42,324 nt of DNA from Desulfarculus sp. GTDB taxonomy: Bacteria; Desulfobacterota; Desulfarculia; Desulfarculales; Desulfarculaceae. The notes beneath the pieces were generated by a model. The model was not told the DNA's origin. It ran no database searches and was given only the letters and a program-made list of their open reading frames with translations. The position numbers and the translations under genes were made by a program. The number at the start of each line of letters is the position of its first letter. Position 1 is the stretch's first letter. The stretch covers positions 1 through 42,324 of the forward strand of contig JACQYR010000133.1 in the NCBI GenBank assembly GCA_016208115.1. Direction: 5' to 3'. This document shows positions 1-7,341 of this stretch, one piece after another.

Positions 1-37
1 CCTCCAGGGAGCAACCGGAGTAGAGGAAGTAGTCCAT
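1..37 (-). CDS. hdrB: HdrB-like subunit, N-terminal fragment (cut by window start)
   Basis: Only twelve codons are in the window, reading MDYFLYSGCSLE on the minus strand. This matches the usual N-terminus of HdrB (CCG-domain) proteins, whose first cysteine lies in a Y-x-G-C-S-L-E motif. HdrB carries the unusual 4Fe-4S cluster that handles disulfide or thiol chemistry in heterodisulfide-reductase-type complexes. The ATG begins one base after the hdrC stop codon, so the two are translationally linked and probably form one HdrCB module downstream of qmoAB. The call rests on the motif and the hdrC partner; the rest of the gene is outside the window. Confidence 0.75.
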   Translation of the reverse strand, partial: MDYFLYSGCSLE

Positions 38-38
38 G

Positions 39-644
39 CTAGCCCTCCTTCCTGGCGCCCATGGCCTTGGCCTTGTCCAGCATCTTTTGCAGGTCCTTGA
101 GGCCCTTGATCTTGTGGCTGCCGGGGATGAAGAAGTTGGGTGGAATGAAGAGCTTGGGGGTCAGGCGCTTGGCCTTCATCAAGGCCAGGCCGATGTCCAG
201 CATGCTTAGGCTCTTCTTGAGGCCGGCGATCATGCCGTCCTTGAGGCAGTACTTGATGGGCACCGTGGCTTCGTCCACGCGGCCGGTCTCGTAGATGCCC
301 TCCCAGAAGGCCTCGCCGAACTTCTTGGTCTCCTCCCGGGGGGTGATGCCCTTTTCCAGGGCGTAGTGGGCCAGGCCGTGCATCACGTCAATCACCGGGA
401 TACCGCGGGGGCAACGAACCTTGCAGGTGTAGCAGGAAGTGCAGAGCATGATGTCGGAACAGGTGAGGACCTCCTGGCGGCGACCGGCGCGGATTAGGGT
501 CCACAATTTGCGCGGGGAGTAGGTCATCTTCTCGCGCAGGGGGCAGGTGGAGGCGCACACGCCGCACTGCATGCACACCTTGATCTCTGCCCCTGAGTCC
601 ACCTTCTCGTAGACTTCTTTGGCGAAGTCCTGCTGGTAGTCCAT
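39..644 (-). CDS. hdrC: HdrC-like iron-sulfur subunit next to qmoAB
   Basis: A protein of 201 residues with two classical 4Fe-4S motifs, CMQCGVCASTCP near residue 24 and CTSCYTCKVRCP near residue 68, the architecture of HdrC. It should pass electrons between the Qmo flavoproteins and HdrB. The chosen ATG (644) has a GTGAGG ribosome site six bases upstream; an in-frame ATG at 650 and GTG at 656 are possible but badly spaced. QmoC of Gram-negative sulfate reducers fuses an HdrC-like domain to a membrane cytochrome b domain. Here the protein stops after the HdrC part, has no membrane helices, and is followed directly by hdrB. This is the soluble QmoAB-HdrCB arrangement known from Gram-positive sulfate reducers. 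Confidence 0.82.
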   Translation of the reverse strand: MDYQQDFAKEVYEKVDSGAEIKVCMQCGVCASTCPLREKMTYSPRKLWTLIRAGRRQEVLTCSDIMLCTSCYTCKVRCPRGIPVIDVMHGLAHYALEKGITPREETKKFGEAFWEGIYETGRVDEATVPIKYCLKDGMIAGLKKSLSMLDIGLALMKAKRLTPKLFIPPNFFIPGSHKIKGLKDLQKMLDKAKAMGARKEG

Positions 645-698
645 GGACATCCTCACTTAGGAGTAGTTACACAAAATATTGTTCAGCCCTAGGCAAGG

Positions 699-736
699 GC
701 AAGGGGGCCCGCCCCTGATGGGCGGCGCCCCCTTGC
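699..736 (-). terminator. large intercistronic stem-loop between qmoB and hdrC
   Basis: Perfect outer arms GCAAGGGGGC (699-708) and GCCCCCTTGC (727-736) enclose a second stem CCGCCC/GGGCGG (709-714 and 720-725) with a five-base loop. No T-run follows immediately on the minus strand, so it is not a textbook intrinsic terminator. It lies after the qmoB stop and before hdrC, where it could stabilise the aprBA/qmoAB-side mRNA or lower hdrCB expression. The structure is certain from the sequence; its role is inferred. Confidence 0.6.
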
Positions 737-740
737 TCGG

Positions 741-2948
741 CTAGAAGCCCTTGTAGGGGTTGGGACCCACGGTTTCGATGGTCTCCTCGAAGGTCTTCAG
801 GATGCCCATCAAGGTCTCGACCTCGTTGATGCCCACCTCGGAGACGTTGATGCGCTCGGCCTCCAGGGCCAGACGGGTCAGCGTCTCGTAGATCTTGGAC
901 ATGCGTACGTTGGCGATCTCGGAGCCCTTGATGAAGTGGCACTGGTAGTCGTCGCCGCGGCGGCAGCCGAACAGGCCCACGCCGTCAATGCCCTTGCTTA
1001 GCGCGTCGGCGATCCACACCAGGTTCACCGAGCCCAGGCAGCGGACGTTGATGAAGCGGAACATGGGCGACCAGGTCTTGCCCATGCGGGCGGCCATGTC
1101 AATGACCGGCAGGGCGTCGTTCTCGCAGACCAGGACGATCACCCGGGGCTTCTCCTCGTCCTCCTCGGGCACCTCGACGGACTTGATCTGGCTGCCCACG
1201 ATGTCCACCGAGTAGTTCTTGAAGGAGATGATGCGCTCGGGGCAGGCGCCCATGCACACGCCGCAGCGGCGGCAGCGGGTGGGATTGGGCAGGGGGTTGG
1301 CCTTCTCGTCCTCGTTGATGGCGCCGAAGGGGCATTCCTCGGTGCAGCGCTTGCACTGGGTGCAGCGTTGCATGGCGAACTCGGGGTAGGTTTCGTCGCC
1401 GGAGCGGGGATGCACCGCGCAGCCCACCTCGGCCGCCCGGATGGCCTGGATGGCCTTCATGGCCGCGCCCACGCCGTCACTCTGGGCCTGGCTGACCCGC
1501 ATGGGGCGGCGCACCGTGCCGGCGGTGTAGATGCCGGTGCGGCGGGTCTCGTAGGGGAAGCAGATGAAGTGGCTGTCGGGCATGGCGTACTTGAGGGTGG
1601 GCAGGTTGGGACCCTGGCGGTAGGCCAGGTTCAAGACCGACCAATCCTCGCTGTCGGCCTTGGCCTGGGCGGCCATGGCCTGGGCCTTTTCCTGGTCCTC
1701 GCCAAAGGCCACCAGGGGCGCTTCCACCACCTTGGGGTTGTTGGGCTTCATGCCCGTGGCCAGCACCACCATGTCCAGGTCTTCCAGGCTGACCTGCTCA
1801 TTGAGCAGCACGTCCTTGGTGGACAGAGTCAGCTTGCCCGAGCCGCTGATGCTGGGGTAGGTCTCGTCGCGGCGGATGAAGATCACGCCCTGGCGCTGGG
1901 CCTCGCGGTAGACCTCCTCGGACTGGCTGGGGGTGCGGATGTCCTTGTAGACCACGTACACCGATGCCTCGGGGTTGGCGGCTTTTACGTACATGGCCTG
2001 CTTGCAGGAGACCAGGCAGCAGAAGGCCGAGCAGTAGGGCAGGTGGTTCTGGTCGCGGGAGCCCGCGCACTGCACGAAGGCGATGGCGTTGATGCCCGAC
2101 AGATCGCCGGTCTTGGCTTTTTCCTCGAACTGCACGTTGGTGACTATGGCCGGGCTACTGCCGTAGGCCAGGTCGTCTTTGAGGTTCTCGGGGTCGTAGG
2201 GGGTCCAGCCGGTGGCCTGGATGATGGCGCCGGCGCGCACCTGCTCGCCGTTACTGAGCGTCACGGTGAAGTTGCCGGGAGCGCCCTCGGTCTTGTCAAT
2301 GGTGACGCCGGTGTAGACCTTGATCTGGTCCAGGCCGCTGACCTGGGCCACCAGCTCGTCCACCTTGGTGTCCTCCAGGGCGCGGTAGGGCGGGGTCTGG
2401 GGGCCCAGCTTGGCCATCTTACCCAGGAAGCCGCCCAACTGGGCCTCTTTTTCCACCAGGACCACCTGGCTGCCGGCCTGGGCCGCGGCCAGGGCGGCAT
2501 TGAGGCCCGCCACGCCGCCGCCCACCACCAGCACGGCCTTGGCCACCTCGCCCTCCAGTTGGTAGGGCGTGGGGGGCTCGCTCTTGCTGAGCTTGATGGC
2601 GCCCATGCGCATGTAGTCCTCGCCGGCCATGAGGGTGTCTTCCTCATCGGCGCCGGACAGGGCCCAGACCACCTGCTCGCGCAGGGAGACGCGCTCGATC
2701 AGCACCTGGCTGCCGAAGCTGAACTCGTCGGTCTTGACCCGGGCGGAGCAGGCGGCGATCAAGAGGGCGTTGGTGCCGGCGTCCACGTCGGCCTGGATCA
2801 TGGCCACGCCCTCGGGGGAGCAGAGCACGTCGTGCTCCTTGAACTCCTTGACACCCTGCTCGCCGGCGGCCTTGGCCAGCTTGGCCGGGTCCAGAGCGTC
2901 GCCGATGCCGCAGCCCTTGCAGATGTATCCACAGACTTTCTTGCTCAT
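741..2948 (-). CDS. qmoB: QmoB, quinone-interacting membrane-bound oxidoreductase flavoprotein subunit
   Basis: A 735-residue HdrA-type flavoprotein of the expected QmoB length. It has an N-terminal Cys-rich segment (CGYICKGCGIG), an FAD-binding VLVVGGGVAGLN motif at 139-150, two 4Fe-4S motifs around 528-575 (CTQCKRCTEECP and CRRCGVCMGACP), and a C-terminal MvhD-like domain with CLGSVNLVWI and GCRRGDDYQC. QmoAB links the quinone pool to adenylylsulfate reductase during sulfate respiration in the cytoplasm and at the membrane. The start has GGAGG eight bases upstream; that ribosome site overlaps the end of qmoA, five bases away, so the two are cotranslated. The order apr, qmoA, qmoB supports the call. 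Confidence 0.94.
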   Translation of the reverse strand: MSKKVCGYICKGCGIGDALDPAKLAKAAGEQGVKEFKEHDVLCSPEGVAMIQADVDAGTNALLIAACSARVKTDEFSFGSQVLIERVSLREQVVWALSGADEEDTLMAGEDYMRMGAIKLSKSEPPTPYQLEGEVAKAVLVVGGGVAGLNAALAAAQAGSQVVLVEKEAQLGGFLGKMAKLGPQTPPYRALEDTKVDELVAQVSGLDQIKVYTGVTIDKTEGAPGNFTVTLSNGEQVRAGAIIQATGWTPYDPENLKDDLAYGSSPAIVTNVQFEEKAKTGDLSGINAIAFVQCAGSRDQNHLPYCSAFCCLVSCKQAMYVKAANPEASVYVVYKDIRTPSQSEEVYREAQRQGVIFIRRDETYPSISGSGKLTLSTKDVLLNEQVSLEDLDMVVLATGMKPNNPKVVEAPLVAFGEDQEKAQAMAAQAKADSEDWSVLNLAYRQGPNLPTLKYAMPDSHFICFPYETRRTGIYTAGTVRRPMRVSQAQSDGVGAAMKAIQAIRAAEVGCAVHPRSGDETYPEFAMQRCTQCKRCTEECPFGAINEDEKANPLPNPTRCRRCGVCMGACPERIISFKNYSVDIVGSQIKSVEVPEEDEEKPRVIVLVCENDALPVIDMAARMGKTWSPMFRFINVRCLGSVNLVWIADALSKGIDGVGLFGCRRGDDYQCHFIKGSEIANVRMSKIYETLTRLALEAERINVSEVGINEVETLMGILKTFEETIETVGPNPYKGF

Positions 2949-2953
2949 GATAG

Positions 2954-4204
2954 CTACCTCCTGGCCGCGCTGATGGCCTTCAGGGCCGCCGACGTGCCGT
3001 CCTGAACGCAGGTGACCACCTCGCTGGGCCGGCGCACGGTGCCCGCGCCGATGATGGCCTGGTTGCCCAGTACGAAGCCGTAGTCGTCGTAGGCCACGTC
3101 GTAGGGAATCTTGTTGAGTGCCGTGTTGGGCTGCATGCCCGTGGCCAAGACCACCAGGTCGTGCTCGGCCTTGAAGCGCTCGCCGGTGGTGGTGTTCTCG
3201 CCCTCCAGGATCAGGTTGCCGCCCTCGGTGGGGGTGATGAGCGCGATCTTGGATTTCACGAAGCTGACGTTCTCGTCGGCCTTGACCTTGGTGTAGAAGT
3301 CCTCGTTGCGGTCCATGGCCCGGATGTCAATGAAGTAGATGGTCACCTTGGCGTCGGCCAATTGGGAGCGCACGTAGGTGGCCTGCTTCAGGCTGGCCAG
3401 GCAGCAGATGGAGGAGCAGAAGGGCAGGTTGTTCTCGTCGCGGCTGCCGGCGCACTGGATGAAGGCCACGTTCTTGGGGGCCTGGTTGTCGCCGGGGCGC
3501 TGGATGGCGCCCTGGGTGGGGCCGAAGGGCGCCGCCAGGCGCTCCATCATCACGTTGGTGATGATGTTGGGGCTCTGGTTGAAGTTGTAGTACTCGATCT
3601 TGGTGGGATCGTAGGGGGTCCAGCCCGCGGCCCAGACCACGGCCGAGACCTTGAAGGTCAGTTCCTGGCCCTTGTCCCCCAGGTCCACGGCGCCGTAGGG
3701 GCAGGCCTGGAAGGCCTTCTGGCCATCCTCGGTGCCGGCGATGCTGGGGTCAATGACGAAGCGCTGGGGCATGGCCAGCTCGTGGGGCAGGTAGGCGGCC
3801 TTGATTTGGCTCAGGCCATAGTCAAAGGGGTTGGGGATGGTGGCCGTCACGGCCTCGGAGCACTTGCCGCAGCCGGTGCACTTGTCGTTGACAAAGCGCG
3901 GGTTCTGCTTGACCTTGACGGTGAAGTCGCCGGGCTGGCCCTCGATGCCGCTGACCTCGGCCAGGGTGTGGTACTCGATGCGGGGGTTGCTGCGGATGCG
4001 CCGGAAGTTGATCTCCAGGCCGCAGTAGGGGGGGCACAGCTTGGGGAAGTACTGGTGCAACTGGGCCACGCGCCCGCCCAAGTAGGGGTTTTTCTCCACC
4101 AGCACCACCTTGAAGCCCGCCTCGGCGGCCTCCAACGCGGCGCTGAGCCCGCTCATGCCACCGCCCACCACCAGGATGGCTTGGCTCATGCTGTCATCTG
4201 TCAT
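2954..4204 (-). CDS. qmoA: QmoA, FAD-containing HdrA-like subunit
   Basis: A 416-residue HdrA-like flavoprotein that opens with the FAD motif AILVVGGGMSGLSAAL and contains the HdrA signature CGLEINFRRI and a single C-x2-C-x2-C cluster (CTGCGKC). It should exchange electrons with QmoB and AprAB. The start at 4204 (MTDDSMSQ) follows GGAGGTGTCTCG, an ideal ribosome site; an upstream in-frame extension to 4360 has no such support and covers the promoter. The gene has its own promoter at 4369-4397 because aprA ends in a strong terminator, so qmo can be tuned separately from apr. Confidence 0.93.
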   Translation of the reverse strand: MTDDSMSQAILVVGGGMSGLSAALEAAEAGFKVVLVEKNPYLGGRVAQLHQYFPKLCPPYCGLEINFRRIRSNPRIEYHTLAEVSGIEGQPGDFTVKVKQNPRFVNDKCTGCGKCSEAVTATIPNPFDYGLSQIKAAYLPHELAMPQRFVIDPSIAGTEDGQKAFQACPYGAVDLGDKGQELTFKVSAVVWAAGWTPYDPTKIEYYNFNQSPNIITNVMMERLAAPFGPTQGAIQRPGDNQAPKNVAFIQCAGSRDENNLPFCSSICCLASLKQATYVRSQLADAKVTIYFIDIRAMDRNEDFYTKVKADENVSFVKSKIALITPTEGGNLILEGENTTTGERFKAEHDLVVLATGMQPNTALNKIPYDVAYDDYGFVLGNQAIIGAGTVRRPSEVVTCVQDGTSAALKAISAARR

Positions 4205-4368
4205 CGAGACACCTCCGAAGGTAGTTAACTTGCGCCATGTACGCCAGCCCGCCCTGGCCGTGCCCGGGGACCGAAGGCCCCGGCCGCGCGCCGCTTGAGC
4301 AGGGCCGGTTGATGCCTGGTTAAACCGCGATCGGGCCAGGGTGCGCCGCTGGCCATACAAACCGGCCT

Positions 4369-4397
4369 ATCATACATATCCACCCCAGCCCAGTAAA
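4369..4397 (-). promoter_or_regulatory. sigma-70-type promoter for qmoAB
   Basis: On the minus strand TTTACT (4392-4397) and TATGAT (4369-4374) are separated by exactly 17 bases. The -10 matches consensus at five of six bases and the -35 at four. Transcription would start near 4362 and leave a leader of about 160 bases before qmoA. It lies just downstream of the apr terminator, where a new promoter is needed. Confidence 0.6.
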
Positions 4398-4464
4398 GAA
4401 AAACCCGCCGGAGCCATGGGGGGAAACGCTAGTGCCCAGGTAATTAACGGACCGAACCCCTTGG

Positions 4465-4507
4465 TTTTTTGCCTGCCCCGGGAGGAAGGCCTCCGCCCGG
4501 GGCGGGC
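4465..4507 (-). terminator. second hairpin downstream of aprA, able to pair the terminator T-run
   Basis: GCCTGCCCCGGG (4471-4482) pairs with CCCGGGGCGGGC (4496-4507) across a 13-base loop with a single G-T wobble. Six T (4465-4470) and six A (4508-4513) extend the stem to 18 pairs. The A-run at 4508-4513 is the U-tract of the preceding terminator in the minus-strand RNA, so the two structures meet at that tract. The hairpin may act as a back-up terminator or RNA 3'-end stabiliser. Confidence 0.6.
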
Positions 4508-4542
4508 AAAAAACTCCAGGCGCCACGAATGGCGCCTGGAGT
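4508..4542 (-). terminator. rho-independent terminator of aprBA
   Basis: Perfect 13-base arms ACTCCAGGCGCCA (4513-4525) and TGGCGCCTGGAGT (4530-4542) with a CGAA loop. On the minus strand they are followed at once by six U. It begins 20 bases after the aprA stop codon. This is the clearest intrinsic terminator in the window and separates aprBA from qmoAB. Confidence 0.92.
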
Positions 4543-4561
4543 CGTCGGTCAGGGCATCAAC

Positions 4562-6342
4562 TTACGGCATCAGCTCGACGACGTCGCGCTTCACGAACTC
4601 CCAGGTGCCGTTCTTGTAGGTGCAGTTGCAGAACACCTTCCAAGCCGGGTCCATCTTGGGCTTGTCAGCGCGGAAGTAGTAGCCGGGCCAACGGGTCTCC
4701 TCACGGAAGAGGATGGTGCGCAGGTGGGCTTCGCCCTGCCACATACGCTGGTAGTTCTCCCAGCAACGCTCCAGGTCGTAGCGGTCCTTGGCGCCCATCT
4801 TCTCGGCGTCTTCCTTCAGCATGACCATGAGCTCCAGGCCGCGGTCGCACAGGGCCTTGGAGGTCTTGAAGGCGCTCACCACGCCACCGGCGTACTCGTC
4901 CATGATCTTCTGCATACGGAACATGAACTGCATCGGCAGGATGTAGTTCGGGTTGATCATGGGGTCGGAGGTGAACTTGCAGTTGGCGGCGTAGGTGTCC
5001 AGGGGCTTCAGGCACTTGGCCTTCAGCTCGTCAACGCCGGCCACGTTGGGCAGGGTGTTGTTGGCCAGGATGAAGCGGACGGCTTCCTTGGCAGCCCAGC
5101 GACCCTCGGCGTGGGAGCCCGAGGAGAACTTGTGGCTGCTGGCGCCCGTGCCGTCACCGGCCGAGAACAGACCCTTCACCGTGGTCATGTTGCCGTAGCC
5201 CCACTTGTAGGGGGTGTTGATGTCCTCGGGGCCGGACACCCAGGCACCAGAGCCACCGGAGTGCGAACCGATGAAGTAGGGCTCGCAAGCCGCGATCTCG
5301 GAGCGGCTCTTCTCGGGGTAGATGTTGCTGGCGGCCCACAGGATGGCCTGGCTGACCGTCATGTCCAGGAAGTCTTCCCAGGCCTCGGCCTCCAGGCTCT
5401 TCATCTTCTTTTTGAAGGCCTTCTCATCGTCCTTGTACTGGTTGGCGATGTTCTGGATGGCCTCGGCGGACTCCATGTACAGCGGGCCCATGCCGGCGTC
5501 AACGTCCAGCATGCCCAGGTAGTTACGCAGGTCTGCCGGGATCGGCTCTTGAAGAGCAGGAACCACGCGCCCACGGGGCCATAGGCGTCCTTGAAGCGCA
5601 CGGGGATGAAGCGCACTTCCTGGTTGGTCATCTCGGCGCCGGCCGCGATGGTGAAGTAGGCGGTGGAGCCGCTGTTGAAGGGCGGATACCAGGAGCGGCC
5701 CAGGCCCTCACCGATGGACCGGGGACGGAACACGTGCACCGCGCCGCCCATCATGGCGCAGACGGCCTTGGCTTTGAAGATGTAGAACTTGTCCTCGCGG
5801 GTGCTGAAGCCGTAGGCGCCAGCCACGCGATCGCCGTCCATGATCGGGCCCACGATGAAGATGCGCTCGAGGATCTCGAAGCCGGCCTTCTCCATGGCGT
5901 TCTTGGCGGCCTCGGCCACGATGACCTTGTAGGACTCGCCGTTGATCATGATCTGCCACCGGCCCTCGCGAACGTACTTGCCGTTCTCGTCCGTCCAGAT
6001 GGGCAGGCCCCATTTCTCGAACAGATGCACGGAGCCGTCCACGTGGCGAGCGATGTTGTACACCAGGTCGTCGCGGGCGATGCCCATAAGGTCGTTGCGG
6101 ACGTAGCGCACGTAGTCTTCCAGGGTGTTGTCGCCCTTGGCGTAGCCCACGTACTCGTTGATGGCGCTAAGGCCCATGGCCACGGCGCCGGAACGGGCGA
6201 AGGCGGCCTTGTCAACCACGGTGACCTTCAAGCCGTTCTTTTTGGCCCAATAAGCACCCTCGACCGCCGCGCCGGCGGCGGCCATGCCGCCACCACAGAT
6301 CAGAAGGTCAGTGGTGACCTCTACGGTTTCCCAATTCGCCAT
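4562..6342 (-). pseudogene. aprA: AprA, adenylylsulfate reductase alpha subunit, with internal deletion and frameshift
   Basis: The two halves are unmistakable AprA. The N-terminal half has the FAD motif LLICGGGMAAAGAA and runs through RFKDAYGPVGAWFLLFK. The C-terminal half resumes one frame away at EPIPADLRNYLG and continues through FLDMTVSQAILWAA and GSHSGGSGAWVSGPED to a TAA at 4562. Known AprA proteins have roughly 30 residues between these blocks, and here they are absent. The junction is near 5545-5557, where the sequence GCTCTT-C-AAGAGC forms a small palindrome. Translation as written would run off frame and stop near 5401. The start has GGAGGAGGATAACAC before the ATG. AprA binds FAD and reduces adenylylsulfate to sulfite and AMP. 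Because the enzyme is essential for sulfate respiration and the rest is well conserved, an assembly error is as likely as true inactivation. Confidence 0.88.
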
Positions 6343-6368
6343 GTGTTATCCTCCTCCTAAAAGGCTGC

Positions 6369-6824
6369 TTACGGGGTGGGGAGCTTGTCGGCGCCGCAGG
6401 AAGCGGGCTCGGTCATCAGGCAGGCGCTGTTGATGTCGCCGTCGCCCTCGGGGAAGCCACCCATGGGCTCAGCCGAACCCTCGGCCGTGGTGCGGATCGG
6501 GAACTTGAACCGCTTGACGGCCCCATCGCGGAACTTAACCGTCCACATGATGTCCTGGGAGCCGCGCAGCGGCACCACGCTCGCGCCCATGGGCACGAAG
6601 TCGGCGTAGCCACGGCAGTCAATGGCCTGCTGGGGGCAGATCTTCACGCAGTTGTAGCATTCCCAGCACCAAGAGGGGTCGCGGTTCCAGGCTTTCATCA
6701 CGCCATAGCCAGCCGACCCGTCTTTGTCCAAGACCATAAGGTCGTTGGGGCAGATGTACATGCAAGCGGTCTTATCCAGACCCTTGCAGCCATCGCACTT
6801 CTCTACCATCACGAAGCTTGGCAT
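6369..6824 (-). CDS. aprB: AprB, adenylylsulfate reductase beta (ferredoxin-type) subunit
   Basis: A 151-residue protein with the two 4Fe-4S motifs of AprB: an irregular first motif CDGCKGLDKTACMYICP (residues 10-26) and a second CWECYNCVKICP (about 53-64), then the tail that wraps around AprA. It delivers electrons, most likely from QmoAB, to the FAD of AprA. The start is preceded by GGAGGAACTGA. It is the first gene of the aprBA transcript, 26 bases ahead of aprA, and is intact although its partner is broken. Confidence 0.95.
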   Translation of the reverse strand: MPSFVMVEKCDGCKGLDKTACMYICPNDLMVLDKDGSAGYGVMKAWNRDPSWCWECYNCVKICPQQAIDCRGYADFVPMGASVVPLRGSQDIMWTVKFRDGAVKRFKFPIRTTAEGSAEPMGGFPEGDGDINSACLMTEPASCGADKLPTP

Positions 6825-7156
6825 TCAGTTCCTCCATTGGGTGTTGGTTGTAGTTGGCACAACCTAATTTCTTACCCGTTTACTAGACTTCGGACACTGG
6901 CCCGACAATCTGCTTGAAACCCTGAGATTCTTTGCACCTCCTTGAGTTTCGGTAGCGACCAATCCTCATGGCCGAGGCCCCGGCAAGGGCTGCTCCCCTG
7001 GGGGTGGCCTCCCTTGTGCGGGTAGGAACAAAGCATCTAACAACTCACCCACCGTTGTTCGCGCGGGGTGCGCGCCAGGATCATGCGGGACCTGCCAACC
7101 GTCCCGGATGACCCCCAATTACGCGCTTCCGACGGATTTTTTTGTGGGTCGAGTCC

Positions 7157-7185
7157 TTTTAACTTTTTCTGGCCGGACCTGTCAA
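7157..7185 (-). promoter_or_regulatory. candidate aprBA promoter
   Basis: A perfect TTGACA (minus strand, 7180-7185) lies 17 bases before TTAAAA (7157-7162), inside the AT-rich part of the rne-aprB gap. The -10 is weak, matching three of six bases. The position suits a promoter for the highly expressed aprBA genes, but other sites in the leader cannot be excluded. Confidence 0.4.
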
Positions 7186-7208
7186 GAAAAATGTAATACC
7201 CATCACAA

Positions 7209-7230
7209 GCTAGCCCCTCGAGGGGCTAGC
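7209..7230. promoter_or_regulatory. 22-base perfect palindrome upstream of the apr promoter
   Basis: The half-site GCTAGCCCCTC is followed directly by its exact reverse complement. There is no loop and no T-run, so an intrinsic terminator is unlikely. It ends about 25 bases upstream of the candidate -35 of aprBA, a position typical of a dimeric activator or repressor site. It could equally be the end structure of the rne transcript. Confidence 0.5.
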
Positions 7231-7341
7231 CGTCACGGTACCTGGCAAGAAAAGCCATTGAATTGATTTAGTTAGTAGGCATAATCCCGCCCTAGTCTAA
7301 CCGGCGGGGCGCGGCTGGGTGCGCGGCTGGGTGCGCGGGGG

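Larger units (their letters stand above)
6825..7341. other. long non-coding leader and intergenic region between rne and aprB
   Basis: About 500 bases without a convincing gene. It holds a candidate aprBA promoter (7157-7185) and a perfect 22-base palindrome (7209-7230). The remainder would be an aprB leader of roughly 325 bases. I see no recognisable riboswitch in it. Confidence 0.5.

Noticed and set aside
1-656. hdrC as a truncated qmoC
   Set aside because: The frame ends cleanly and an HdrB start follows after one base, so the gene belongs to a soluble HdrCB pair and is not a cut QmoC.
1368-3005. Long plus-strand open frame opposite qmoB (545 codons), with similar ones opposite asnB (23455-25533) and the ClpX-like gene (40215-41537)
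   Set aside because: They are antisense shadows caused by GC-rich codon bias. Their translations are His/Gly/Leu/Ala/Val-rich without motifs, and the minus-strand genes are clearly real.
4562-6342. Programmed frameshift in aprA
   Set aside because: About 30 conserved residues are missing at the joint. A ribosomal frameshift could restore the frame but not these residues, and no slippery sequence is seen.
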